Positions 5,100 to 10,983 of a DNA stretch of 10,983 bases are shown piece by piece. A model generated the notes under the pieces. It searched no databases. It saw nothing but the letters and a program-made list of their open reading frames with translations, and was not told the origin of the DNA. The DNA is taken from the NCBI GenBank assembly GCA_964604955.1, contig CAZSBE010000095.1:1-10983 (forward strand). The letters are read 5' to 3'. A program made the translations under genes and the position numbers. The number at the start of each line of letters is the position of its first letter. Position 1 is the stretch's first letter. This DNA is from JALGWA01 sp964604955 (GTDB lineage Bacteria > Arandabacterota > Arandabacteria > Arandabacterales > JALGWA01).

Positions 5100-6752
5100 T
5101 CAACTGCCCTCCGATTCGAATTCGGGGTGTTCCCCGGACTCCATGTTCTCGAGCATCCACCTGGCGTCGTCCTCGAGATCGCTGCCCGGGTACTCCTCAA
5201 GGAACTCCGTGAACACCTTCTCGGCCTCGGCCTTGTTCCTGAGGTCTTCGGCGTAGGTGAAGCCGATCATGAACTTGGCTTCGTACGCCCTGTCATTGCC
5301 CGGGTACTCCTGGAGGAACTGCTCGTAATATCGGATTTTCTCCCGGGGATTGGACGCTTCGCTGGCCAGCCTGAAGATATCCTCTGGTTTCAGCGTCCCC
5401 AGGTCCGTAACGTACACGACGTTGTACTTGGTCTTCAGTTCGGCCACCAGCGCGCCCTGCACTGCCTGTCGCTTCTCAATCTTCAGTCTCGAGACGACAT
5501 CCGGCTCGGCCTCTTCGAAGGGCATGACGTAATCTGTGCCGCGCTCGTCAAGGCGGATTATGTGATAACCTTTGGCCGTCCTCACCGGCACGCTGATATC
5601 CCCCGGCTCCATGCTGAAGCAGGCCCGGGTGAACTCGGGTACCTGACCGAGCCCCTGGACTGCCTGCTGCGGGAGTATGACCTGGCCGATCCGCCCGCCC
5701 TCTCCCCTGCTCATGGCATCCAGCGAGTACTTCGCGGCGAGTTCGCCGAAATCCGCGCCGGCGTCCAGCTCCCGCTTCACCCTGTCCGCTTCCTCCTGGG
5801 TGGCCACAAGTATGTGACTCGCCTTGGCGTAATCGTTGTAGCCGAAGTCCTGTTTGTGGTCCTCGTAGTACTGGACGATCTCGTCGTGGGTCGGCTCGCT
5901 GCGCTCCTCGATCACCTTGTCGAAGTAGTTCTTGACGAGGATATTCCTCCGGACCCTCTCTATCTCCTGCTTGTAATCGGCCTGCTTGTGGAGGTCCATT
6001 GCCCGGCCTTCGCGGAAGAACACTTCCTCTTCCACGACGCCGTCCAGAAGGCGCTTCTTGCCCTGGGGCGTCATGAACTGCTCGCGCATATACGCAGGCA
6101 TCGCCTCCAGCCTTATGTCGAGGTCGGCCTGCCTGATGGCTTTGCCGTCGACGGCCGCCAGCTCCGTGTCAGGGTCGACCTGGTCGGACATGATGACGCT
6201 GTCCGCCGCGACCGTGACGTTATACTTGGTCTTGTATTCGTTCAGGAGCTCGTCATGCACCTGCCTGCGCTTGATATAGCCGAGTCTGGAGACAATGTCC
6301 TCCCTGACCTCCGCATACGGGCGGATGGAATCGCCCTCGCCGACCTTAAAGTCCTCAGGGTGCCGGTCATAATATTCCACCACCTCTGAATCGGCGACCG
6401 CGCTGCGAACCTCGATGACCTTGTCGTAATAGTGCCTTATGAGCACATTCCGCTCGATCCTCGAGATTTCGTCCTTCAGGTCCTGTCGCTTGTCCAGACC
6501 GGAAGCCAGAGCGTCTTTATAGTAGAGCTCCTCTTCGATGAGCCCGTCGAGAAGGCGCTTCTGGCCTTCGGGCGTATCAAACTGCTGGCGCATGTACGCC
6601 GGCATTCCTGCGGTTCTCTCTTCGAGCTGGGCCTCGGTGATTGAGGTCCCGTCCACACGGGCCAGTACGCCCTCTTCCGGTTCCCTGGCACATGAAGACC
6701 ACACGCTCGCTATCGCTATGAAGAGCAGTAGAGCCCCGGTGCGTCTGCTCAA
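5100..6752 (-). CDS. SurA/PrsA-like lipoprotein chaperone with one parvulin (PpiC) domain, duplicated core and C-terminal TPR-like region
   Basis: A 550-aa predicted envelope folding factor. The N-terminus MSRRTGALLLF... is a signal peptide ending at Cys21. The lipobox is unusual (WSSC), but the Arg-rich start, hydrophobic core and following charged residues fit a lipoprotein. A SurA_N-like chaperone unit occurs twice, at about 31-136 and 198-303, sharing MPAYMR, KRLLDG, the IEEE/VEEE region, YDKVIE/FDKVIE and YYDRHPEDF/YYEDHKQDF. Each is followed by a related SRL...KTKYNV helix segment (145-183 and 410-448). A parvulin domain (308-403: ASHILVAT, FGELAAKYS, GGRIGQV, PVRTAKGYHIIRL) is inserted only in the second unit. 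Residues about 454-540 form TPR-like helices (YYEQFLQEYPG, VFTEFLEEYPG). The TTG start has GGGGAG 6 nt upstream and lies 17 nt after rplI. Function as a general periplasmic or outer-membrane-protein chaperone is inferred from the family. Confidence 0.9.
   Translation of the reverse strand: MSRRTGALLLFIAIASVWSSCAREPEEGVLARVDGTSITEAQLEERTAGMPAYMRQQFDTPEGQKRLLDGLIEEELYYKDALASGLDKRQDLKDEISRIERNVLIRHYYDKVIEVRSAVADSEVVEYYDRHPEDFKVGEGDSIRPYAEVREDIVSRLGYIKRRQVHDELLNEYKTKYNVTVAADSVIMSDQVDPDTELAAVDGKAIRQADLDIRLEAMPAYMREQFMTPQGKKRLLDGVVEEEVFFREGRAMDLHKQADYKQEIERVRRNILVKNYFDKVIEERSEPTHDEIVQYYEDHKQDFGYNDYAKASHILVATQEEADRVKRELDAGADFGELAAKYSLDAMSRGEGGRIGQVILPQQAVQGLGQVPEFTRACFSMEPGDISVPVRTAKGYHIIRLDERGTDYVMPFEEAEPDVVSRLKIEKRQAVQGALVAELKTKYNVVYVTDLGTLKPEDIFRLASEASNPREKIRYYEQFLQEYPGNDRAYEAKFMIGFTYAEDLRNKAEAEKVFTEFLEEYPGSDLEDDARWMLENMESGEHPEFESEGS
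5844..6161 (-). repeat. Second copy of the duplicated SurA_N-like unit
   Basis: Encodes residues 198-303 of the PpiC lipoprotein. It pairs with 6345-6662 (residues 31-136). The similarity is clear at protein level and still visible in DNA: around the MPAYMR motif the two copies (about 6085-6105 and 6589-6609) are nearly the same. This indicates internal gene duplication followed by divergence. Confidence 0.75.
6345..6662 (-). repeat. First copy of the duplicated SurA_N-like unit
   Basis: Encodes residues 31-136, homologous to residues 198-303. In this copy the chaperone helices run directly into the C-terminal helix segment through a short Gly/Glu linker, without a parvulin domain between them. 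Confidence 0.75.
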
Positions 6753-6758
6753 GACAAT

Positions 6759-6764
6759 CTCCCC
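6759..6764 (-). promoter_or_regulatory. Ribosome binding site supporting the TTG start of the PpiC lipoprotein
   Basis: On the minus strand GGGGAG stands 6 nt before TTG 6752. No ATG or GTG gives a full signal peptide, so this site supports the TTG start. Confidence 0.65.
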
Positions 6765-6769
6765 TTTCG

Positions 6770-7219
6770 TCAGTTCGCCTTCTTGACGACCCAGACCTTT
6801 ACACGGGCTTCGACATCCGTATGCAACTTGATGGGAATCGTGTAAACGCCCAGGGCCTTAAGCGGCTCGTCCAGGACTATCTTCTTCCTGTCGATGTCAT
6901 AACCCTGCTTCTGGAGAAGCTCCGCGATGTCGCCGCTCGTTACCGCGCCGAATACACGGTCGTCCTCTCCTGCCTCGACTTCGGCGGTGCATGAGATCTG
7001 GTTCAGCGTCTTGGCCGTTTCCTCGGCCTCGCGCTGCAGCTTGACTTCCCTCACGGCCCTTCTTCTCTCCTCTTCCTTGAGCATCTTCAGGCCGCTGGCC
7101 GTAGCCGGCAGGGCGATCTTCCTGGGCAACAGGTAGTTCCTGGCGTAGCCGTCCTTGACGACGACTTTCTGCCCGCCCTTACCAAGGTTCTTCACGTCCT
7201 CGAGTAAGATGACTTCCAT
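6770..7219 (-). CDS. rplI: 50S ribosomal protein bL9
   Basis: A 149-aa protein of normal bL9 length, which binds 23S rRNA near the base of the L1 stalk and reaches out towards neighbouring ribosomes. The N-terminal domain carries the family signature, here MEVILLEDVKNLGKGG and VKDGYARNYLLPRKIALPA (residues 1-16 and 21-39). It is followed by a charged connecting helix (about 42-74) and the C-terminal domain with DRVFGAVTSGDIAELL and LDEPLKALGVYTI (about 87-128). The start is ATG. It lies 15 nt after rpsR and 17 nt before the PpiC lipoprotein gene, in the usual rpsF-ssb-rpsR-rplI order. Confidence 0.98.
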   Translation of the reverse strand: MEVILLEDVKNLGKGGQKVVVKDGYARNYLLPRKIALPATASGLKMLKEEERRRAVREVKLQREAEETAKTLNQISCTAEVEAGEDDRVFGAVTSGDIAELLQKQGYDIDRKKIVLDEPLKALGVYTIPIKLHTDVEARVKVWVVKKAN

Positions 7220-7234
7220 TGTGTTCCCTTCCCC

Positions 7235-7465
7235 TTACTTGAACTGCTCCGAAGTGAAAGGCAGCAACGCAAGATGCCTTGCCCGCTTGACGGCGGTCGT
7301 CAGCTGGCGCTGATGCTTGGCACACAGCCCGGATATCCTGCGCGGGACAATCTTGCCCCGGTCGGTTACGTACCGGGAAACCCTGCGCTCGTCCTTCCAG
7401 TCGATGTAGGGTATCCTATCGACACAGAATAGGCAGACCTTCCTTCTCCTGTAATCTCTAGCCAC
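7235..7465 (-). CDS. rpsR: 30S ribosomal protein bS18, zinc-binding type
   Basis: A 76-aa protein of normal length that binds the 30S platform together with bS6. Family motifs are RRRKVCLFC (6-14), IDWKD (21-25), GKIVPRRISGLCAKHQRQL (37-55) and IKRARHLALLPF-like KRARHLALLPF (60-70). Cys11, Cys14, Cys48 and His51 form a complete zinc-ligand set, so this is the cysteine-containing (C+) form; many bacteria keep a ligand-less form instead. The GTG start has a strong GGAGGT 7 nt upstream. It lies 24 nt after ssb and 15 nt before rplI. Confidence 0.98.
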   Translation of the reverse strand: MARDYRRRKVCLFCVDRIPYIDWKDERRVSRYVTDRGKIVPRRISGLCAKHQRQLTTAVKRARHLALLPFTSEQFK

Positions 7466-7489
7466 TGTGCTTACCTCCTCAGGTATACG

Positions 7490-7921
7490 CTAGAAAGGCA
7501 CATCATCATCCGTATCAGCAAGACCGGTCATGCCGCCGGTCTCTACAAACTCATCCTCCTGGGCCTGGGGCTTGGCAATGCGGTCAAGGAACTGGACCCG
7601 GTCGGCTACCACCTCGACTGTGCTGCGCTTCTGCCCGTCCTGGGTCTCCCATGACCTGCTCTGCAACCTGCCTTCAACGAAGACGGCGCTGCCCTTACGC
7701 AGGAATTCCGCACAGGTCTCGGCCTGCCTCCCCCACACCACGATGTTGAGGAAAGACACTATCTCTTTCCACTCACCGTCACGGTCTTTGTATCTTCGGT
7801 TGGAAGCCAGCCCGAAACCTGCGACCGCCCTGTCGTTCGCCGTGCGGCGTAATTCAGGATCACGCGTAAGGTTCCCGCTCAAGAAAACCCTGTTCACTTC
7901 AGGCAACCTAATGTCCGCCAT
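7490..7921 (-). CDS. ssb: Single-stranded DNA-binding protein
   Basis: A 143-aa SSB. Its OB-fold (about 8-112) coats single-stranded DNA in replication, repair and recombination. Visible family segments are VNRVFLSGNLTRDPELR (9-25), FLNIVVWGRQAETCAEFLRKG (57-77), VFVEGRLQSRSWE (80-92) and VEVVADRVQFLDR (102-114). The C-terminal tail is short and acidic and ends in DDDVPF, the conserved tip that recruits DNA-metabolism partner proteins. The linker is short compared with E. coli SSB. The ATG start lies 33 nt after rpsF, the largest gap in the ribosomal run. Its upstream G-rich stretch is only a loose ribosome binding site. Confidence 0.98.
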   Translation of the reverse strand: MADIRLPEVNRVFLSGNLTRDPELRRTANDRAVAGFGLASNRRYKDRDGEWKEIVSFLNIVVWGRQAETCAEFLRKGSAVFVEGRLQSRSWETQDGQKRSTVEVVADRVQFLDRIAKPQAQEDEFVETGGMTGLADTDDDVPF

Positions 7922-7954
7922 CTTTCGCCCCCATGTCCTCAGGACCCCGAAAGA

Positions 7955-8290
7955 CTACTGACCCAAAGCTTCCTGCTCTTCCGCGGAGTCCGTTCCTTTC
8001 CCGCGCTCAGGACAGCTCACTACTATATGCCTGAGCACCTTCTCATTGAGCCTGTAAGTACGCTCTATCTCGCCGATGTTCGCCGGCCTGGACTTGAACT
8101 TTATGAGCGTGTAGATGCCCTCGGTCTTGCCCTGTATCTCATAAGCCAGCTTGCGCTTGCCCGAGGCCTCGACATTCACGATCTCACCGTCCAGCCCCTT
8201 GATGAGACCCTGGACTTTTTCGACTTCTTCTTGAACCTCGTTCTCCCCCAGATTGGGATCCAGAATGAAGATGGTCTCGTATTCCCTCAT
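7955..8290 (-). CDS. rpsF: 30S ribosomal protein bS6
   Basis: A 111-aa protein that pairs with bS18 on the 30S platform. Family features are MREYETIFILDPNL (1-14), the GKRKLAYEIQGKTEGIYTLIKF segment within about 44-65, and NEKVLRHIVV (81-90). After about residue 93 follows a short Glu/Gly-rich tail. The ATG start has a GGGGTGG stretch upstream. In several bacteria a bS6-bS18 complex represses this operon through an mRNA leader; only 12 nt separate rpsF from ychF here, so any such leader would have to lie inside the ychF coding end, and I could not recognise one. Confidence 0.97.
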   Translation of the reverse strand: MREYETIFILDPNLGENEVQEEVEKVQGLIKGLDGEIVNVEASGKRKLAYEIQGKTEGIYTLIKFKSRPANIGEIERTYRLNEKVLRHIVVSCPERGKGTDSAEEQEALGQ

Positions 8291-8302
8291 GATCCACCCC
8301 TT

Positions 8303-9397
8303 TCACTTTCCGAACTTGATAAGAATGACATCCCCGTCTCTTACTATATATTCTTTGCCCTCGGTTCGGGCAAGTCCATTTTCCCTGGCTTCGCGCATGC
8401 CTCCCGAGGACATAAGTTCATCAAATGCCGCGACTTCCGCACACACGAACTTGTTGTACATATCGGTGTGTATCTTGCCCGCCGCCTGCCTCACGCCCGT
8501 GCCCTTACTTACAGTCCACCCCTTGGTTTCCTCACCCTTGATGGTAAAGAATGTTACCACCTGGAGCAAACCATAGCAAGCTCTAACAAAGCGGTCCAGG
8601 GCGCACTGGTCGAAGTGGAACTCTTTGAGCAGCGGCGCTGCCTCATCCGGCGGGAGCTCGGCGAACTCGGCCTCCAGCTTGGCGCTCACCGGGATGACGG
8701 CGGCCCCGCGCTCGCGGGCCAGCGCCTCTATCCTGGCGACGCACTCCCTGGAGGCGTCCGAGGCCGCGTCCTCACCCACGTTCGCGACGAAGAGAGACGG
8801 CTTGGAAGTGAGCAGCCGCAGCTCCTTGAGCTCGTGAAGAAGGTCCGGGTCGCCGACGTCTCCCTCGCCGAACACCCGGCCCTCATCGAGGGCGGCCCTG
8901 ACCTTTTCAAGGAACTCGTGCTCCTTGCGCGCCCGCGCATCGCCCGATCTGGCAACCTTGGCCAGCTTCTCGAGCCTCCGGTCCACGACCTCGAGATCCG
9001 CCAGGAAAAGCTCGGTCTCGACGATCTCGATGTCGCGTACCGGGTCCACCTCCCCCTCGACATGGACGACGCTCGCGTCGCCGAAACACCTTACGACTTG
9101 CGCCACGGCGTCCACGTCGCGTATATGCGAGAGGAACATGTTTCCCAGACCCTCGCCCTTGCTGGCACCGCGCGCGAGGCCGGCGATATCGACGAATCTG
9201 AGATGCGGATGCGTGACTTTCTCCGGCCTGAGAAGCCCGGCGAGCCTTTCGAGCCTCTTATCGGGGACTTCGACAACGGCTATGTTGGGCTCGATCGTGC
9301 AGTAGGGATAATTACTCGCGTCGGCGCTCGCCCGCGCCAGCGCGTTGAAGAGCGTGGACTTGCCGACATTCGGAAGCCCGATGAGTCCTATCTCCAC
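8303..9397 (-). CDS. ychF: Ribosome-associated ATPase YchF (OLA1/Obg family)
   Basis: A 364-aa protein of normal family length. YchF is a TRAFAC-class P-loop protein that prefers ATP and associates with ribosomes, with roles in stress responses. Motifs: G1 GLPNVGKST (7-15), the YPYCTIEPN switch segment (30-38), G3 DIAGLARGASKGEGLG (70-85), and NVGED (206-210) in the place of the GTP-specific NKxD motif, which is the reason for the family's ATP preference. A coiled-coil helical insert spans about 125-200, and a TGS domain occupies the C-terminal part (about 278-362, ending DGDVILIKFGK). The GTG start overlaps the pth stop in TAGTG by one base, which suggests coupled translation. pth-ychF is a widespread pair. 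Confidence 0.98.
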   Translation of the reverse strand: MEIGLIGLPNVGKSTLFNALARASADASNYPYCTIEPNIAVVEVPDKRLERLAGLLRPEKVTHPHLRFVDIAGLARGASKGEGLGNMFLSHIRDVDAVAQVVRCFGDASVVHVEGEVDPVRDIEIVETELFLADLEVVDRRLEKLAKVARSGDARARKEHEFLEKVRAALDEGRVFGEGDVGDPDLLHELKELRLLTSKPSLFVANVGEDAASDASRECVARIEALARERGAAVIPVSAKLEAEFAELPPDEAAPLLKEFHFDQCALDRFVRACYGLLQVVTFFTIKGEETKGWTVSKGTGVRQAAGKIHTDMYNKFVCAEVAAFDELMSSGGMREARENGLARTEGKEYIVRDGDVILIKFGK

Positions 9398-9963
9398 TAC
9401 TCCACCACCCTCTTGTTATAGACGTTCATGGCGCGCTCCACCCCGTCGCGAAAAAGCGTGAGCAGGGCCTCGCCGGCGTTCTCCATGATCTCGTCCAGGC
9501 GCTCCCGCTCGTTCCCGCGGAATCCCGCGAGCACGAAATCCGCGGGGTCGGCGCCTTCGGGAACCGGCCCGATTCCGACCCTCAGCCTCGGGAACTCCTC
9601 GGTGCCGAGCGAGGCGATTATGGAATTGAGCCCGTTGTGCCCGCCGTCGCCGCCGCTGCGCCTGATTCTAAGGGTCCCGAACGGCAGGTTGAAGTCGTCG
9701 CAGACAACCAGCAGGTCCTCCGGCGCGAGGCCGAAGCGCTCCAGCATGTCGACCGCGCTGATGCCGCTCAGGTTGATGTAGGTTGTATTGTACGCCAGGA
9801 TGAGATCCCTCTTGGGATCCCGGGCGAAAACGAATTCGCCGCGCCCCGGTTCGAGCCGCAGACCCAGTCTGCCGATGAGACCGGCGACGGTGTTCCTGCC
9901 GATATTGTGCCTCGTACCGGAATACCGATCCCCGGGATTACCGAGCCCGAGCACGGCAGCCAA
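9397..9963 (-). CDS. pth: Peptidyl-tRNA hydrolase
   Basis: A 188-aa enzyme of normal length that cuts peptidyl-tRNAs released from stalled ribosomes and so recycles tRNA. The N-terminus MAAVLGLGNPGDRYSGTRHN matches the family, with Asn9 and catalytic His19. The VVCDDFNLPFG motif holds the catalytic aspartate (Asp89), and GGDGGHNGLNS (104-114) contains the tRNA-binding asparagine. The TTG start is chosen because it gives the family N-terminus and a GGAG, partly in the end of rplY, lies 9 nt upstream. The nearest alternative, GTG at 9954, would remove residues before the first strand. It sits 6 nt after rplY and overlaps ychF by one base. Confidence 0.97.
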   Translation of the reverse strand: MAAVLGLGNPGDRYSGTRHNIGRNTVAGLIGRLGLRLEPGRGEFVFARDPKRDLILAYNTTYINLSGISAVDMLERFGLAPEDLLVVCDDFNLPFGTLRIRRSGGDGGHNGLNSIIASLGTEEFPRLRVGIGPVPEGADPADFVLAGFRGNERERLDEIMENAGEALLTLFRDGVERAMNVYNKRVVE

Positions 9964-9969
9964 TTCGGG

Positions 9970-10665
9970 TTACTCCGAAGAAGAGGCGCCTGCCTCCGGT
10001 TCCCTCTTCTCCCCTTCTCTCTTTTCGCCTTCCTTCGCTCCCTCGGCTGCTTCCTCGCCCTCTGCGAGCACGCCCTCTTCCTCCTTGGGCTTCTCTTCGA
10101 TGACGGTCGGGGCGACGATGGTGATCACGGTCGTATCCGGCTCGTCGATTATCTCGCCGGCCGTGAAAGAGAGGTCGCTGACCTGGAGCGAATCCCCGAC
10201 GTCAAGGTCGGTGACATCGATTGGAAGGCTCTCGGGGATGTCCCCCGGGAGGCAACGGACCTCGACGTCCCTGTGAAGCAGCTCGAGCACTCCGCCCTTG
10301 CTTCTGACGCCGACGGGGTCGCCCAACACCTGCACCGGTATCTTGACGTGGACCGGCTTGGTCATGGAGATTTCCTGAAAATCAACGTGCAGCACGTCCC
10401 GCCGCACCGGATGGTACTGGATTTCGCGAATAATGGCCTTGCACTCGGCCCGGTCCGCGCCGTCGATCTTGAGGTCCAGGATGACGTTGCCGCCGGCCCT
10501 GGTGTGAGTCACGTGATAGAAATCCCGGAAACTGAACTCGAGGATGACGGGGGCGTTCCCCTCGCCGTACAGGACACCGGGCACGTTGCCGGCCGCCCTG
10601 ATCCTCTTCACGATTCCCTTTCCGGTCTCTTCTCTCAGATTTGCTTTAAGCTCCGCTGTTGCCAT
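9970..10665 (-). CDS. rplY: 50S ribosomal protein bL25, long (CTC/TL5) form with acidic tail
   Basis: A 231-aa bL25 that binds 5S rRNA. The N-terminal 5S-binding domain (about 1-95) carries GKGIVKRIRAAGNVPGVLYG (16-35) and REIQYHPVRRDVLHVDF (80-96). A second beta domain (about 100-188) marks the long general-stress CTC/TL5 type, unlike the 94-aa E. coli protein. From about residue 189 to the end the chain is low-complexity Glu/Lys/Gly/Ala, including EGEKREGEKRE; it is probably disordered. The ATG start has GGGAG 6 nt upstream. It follows prs by 14 nt and precedes pth by 6 nt, a common bacterial arrangement. Confidence 0.97.
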   Translation of the reverse strand: MATAELKANLREETGKGIVKRIRAAGNVPGVLYGEGNAPVILEFSFRDFYHVTHTRAGGNVILDLKIDGADRAECKAIIREIQYHPVRRDVLHVDFQEISMTKPVHVKIPVQVLGDPVGVRSKGGVLELLHRDVEVRCLPGDIPESLPIDVTDLDVGDSLQVSDLSFTAGEIIDEPDTTVITIVAPTVIEEKPKEEEGVLAEGEEAAEGAKEGEKREGEKREPEAGASSSE

Positions 10666-10679
10666 TTCTTGCTCCCGTT

Positions 10680-10983
10680 CTAAACAAACAGTGAACTGAC
10701 GGATTCACCGTTGTGAATCCTGCGCACGGCCTCGCCCAGTAGCGTGGCCACCGACAGCACCCTGACCTTGTCGGCCTTCTTGCCGTCCCTGAGCGGGACG
10801 GTATTGGTGACCACAAGTCCCGTTATGGGTGATGCCTGTATTCTCTCGAGCGCGTCCCCGGAGAGAATGCCGTGGGTGCACCCGACGTATATGTCCAGGG
10901 CCCCCTTTTCCTTGAGAGCCGTGGCGGCCTCAACCACGGTGCCGCCTGTATCAATGAGGTCGTCCAGGATGATCAGGTTCCTG
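10680..10983 (-). CDS. prs: Ribose-phosphate pyrophosphokinase (PRPP synthetase), C-terminal fragment (cut by window edge)
   Basis: Only the last 101 codons are in the window; the gene continues past the right edge. The enzyme makes phosphoribosyl pyrophosphate from ribose 5-phosphate and ATP for purine, pyrimidine, NAD, His and Trp synthesis. Visible motifs are the PRPP-binding loop DDLIDTGGT near the window edge, the strand-loop YVGCTHGILSGDALERI, the ITGLVVTNTVPL segment and the C-terminal LGEAVRRIHNGESVSSLF, all typical of class I PRPP synthetases. It is the most upstream gene seen of the minus-strand run, 14 nt before rplY, so a promoter of the run would be further to the right. Confidence 0.97.
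   Translation of the reverse strand, partial: RNLIILDDLIDTGGTVVEAATALKEKGALDIYVGCTHGILSGDALERIQASPITGLVVTNTVPLRDGKKADKVRVLSVATLLGEAVRRIHNGESVSSLFV

Noticed and set aside
5074..5160. An extended start of the BFN-family gene inside the chaperone gene.
   Set aside because: It would overlap the chaperone coding end by 61 nt and add residues not found in the family. Only the TTG at 5103 remains a reasonable alternative.
5127..6389. A 420-codon open frame on the plus strand opposite the PpiC lipoprotein.
   Set aside because: Antisense shadow of a gene with strong domain evidence; the product is a Leu/Val-rich string with no motif.
8291..8360. A bS6-bS18 autoregulatory leader upstream of rpsF.
   Set aside because: Only 12 nt separate rpsF from ychF and I could not recognise the expected RNA structure in the end of ychF by eye. 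A covariance-model search would settle it.
8027..9421. A 464-codon open frame on the plus strand opposite rpsF and ychF.
   Set aside because: It is the antisense of two clear conserved genes. Its translation has no recognisable domain and is a by-product of high GC at third codon positions.
9637..10683. A 348-codon open frame on the plus strand opposite rplY and the pth 5' half.
   Set aside because: Antisense shadow of two firmly identified genes.

Overview
The window is about 11 kb of gene-dense, GC-rich bacterial chromosome (roughly 60% GC by eye). It holds thirteen protein-coding genes, two of them cut by the window edges, and I see no RNA gene, mobile element or CRISPR array. Two lipoprotein-type signal peptides, a SurA-like envelope chaperone and a cell-wall amidase suggest a diderm (Gram-negative-type) bacterium. 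The gene set is housekeeping. An uncultured, high-GC lineage of the FCB/Eisenbacteria/Latescibacteria kind would fit, but that placement is inference and would need phylogeny of the ribosomal proteins. About half of the genes start at GTG or TTG.

Right block (10983 down to 4079, minus strand): one long tightly packed run, prs - rplY - pth - ychF - rpsF - ssb - rpsR - rplI - ppiC-type lipoprotein - bifunctional-nuclease-family gene (DUF151) - gamma-carbonic-anhydrase-like gene. Gaps are 6 to 33 nt, and pth/ychF overlap by one base. The first eight genes are a widespread bacterial order linking PRPP synthesis, ribosomal proteins bL25, bS6, bS18 and bL9, peptidyl-tRNA recycling, an OLA1-type ATPase and single-stranded DNA-binding protein. 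The last three genes are an envelope-folding and hexapeptide-protein tail that is less usual in this place.

Middle (1791-4082, plus strand): a large lipoprotein with two amidase_3 domains, meeting the right block tail to tail at a shared CTAG. The first amidase domain has all its catalytic residues. The second has lost most of them and looks like a pseudo-enzyme.

Left block (1648 down to 1, minus strand): selA, for selenocysteine-tRNA synthesis, followed 6 nt later by the start of smc (chromosome segregation ATPase). selA implies that the organism decodes UGA as selenocysteine, although no selenoprotein, selB, selD or selC is visible here. A 142-bp AT-richer gap between selA and the amidase gene is the only sizeable intergenic region and carries divergent promoter-like elements around a short palindrome.

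I did not find an obviously new multi-gene system. The most interesting items are the active-plus-degenerate tandem amidase lipoprotein and the SurA-like protein with a duplicated chaperone core in which only the second copy carries a parvulin domain.
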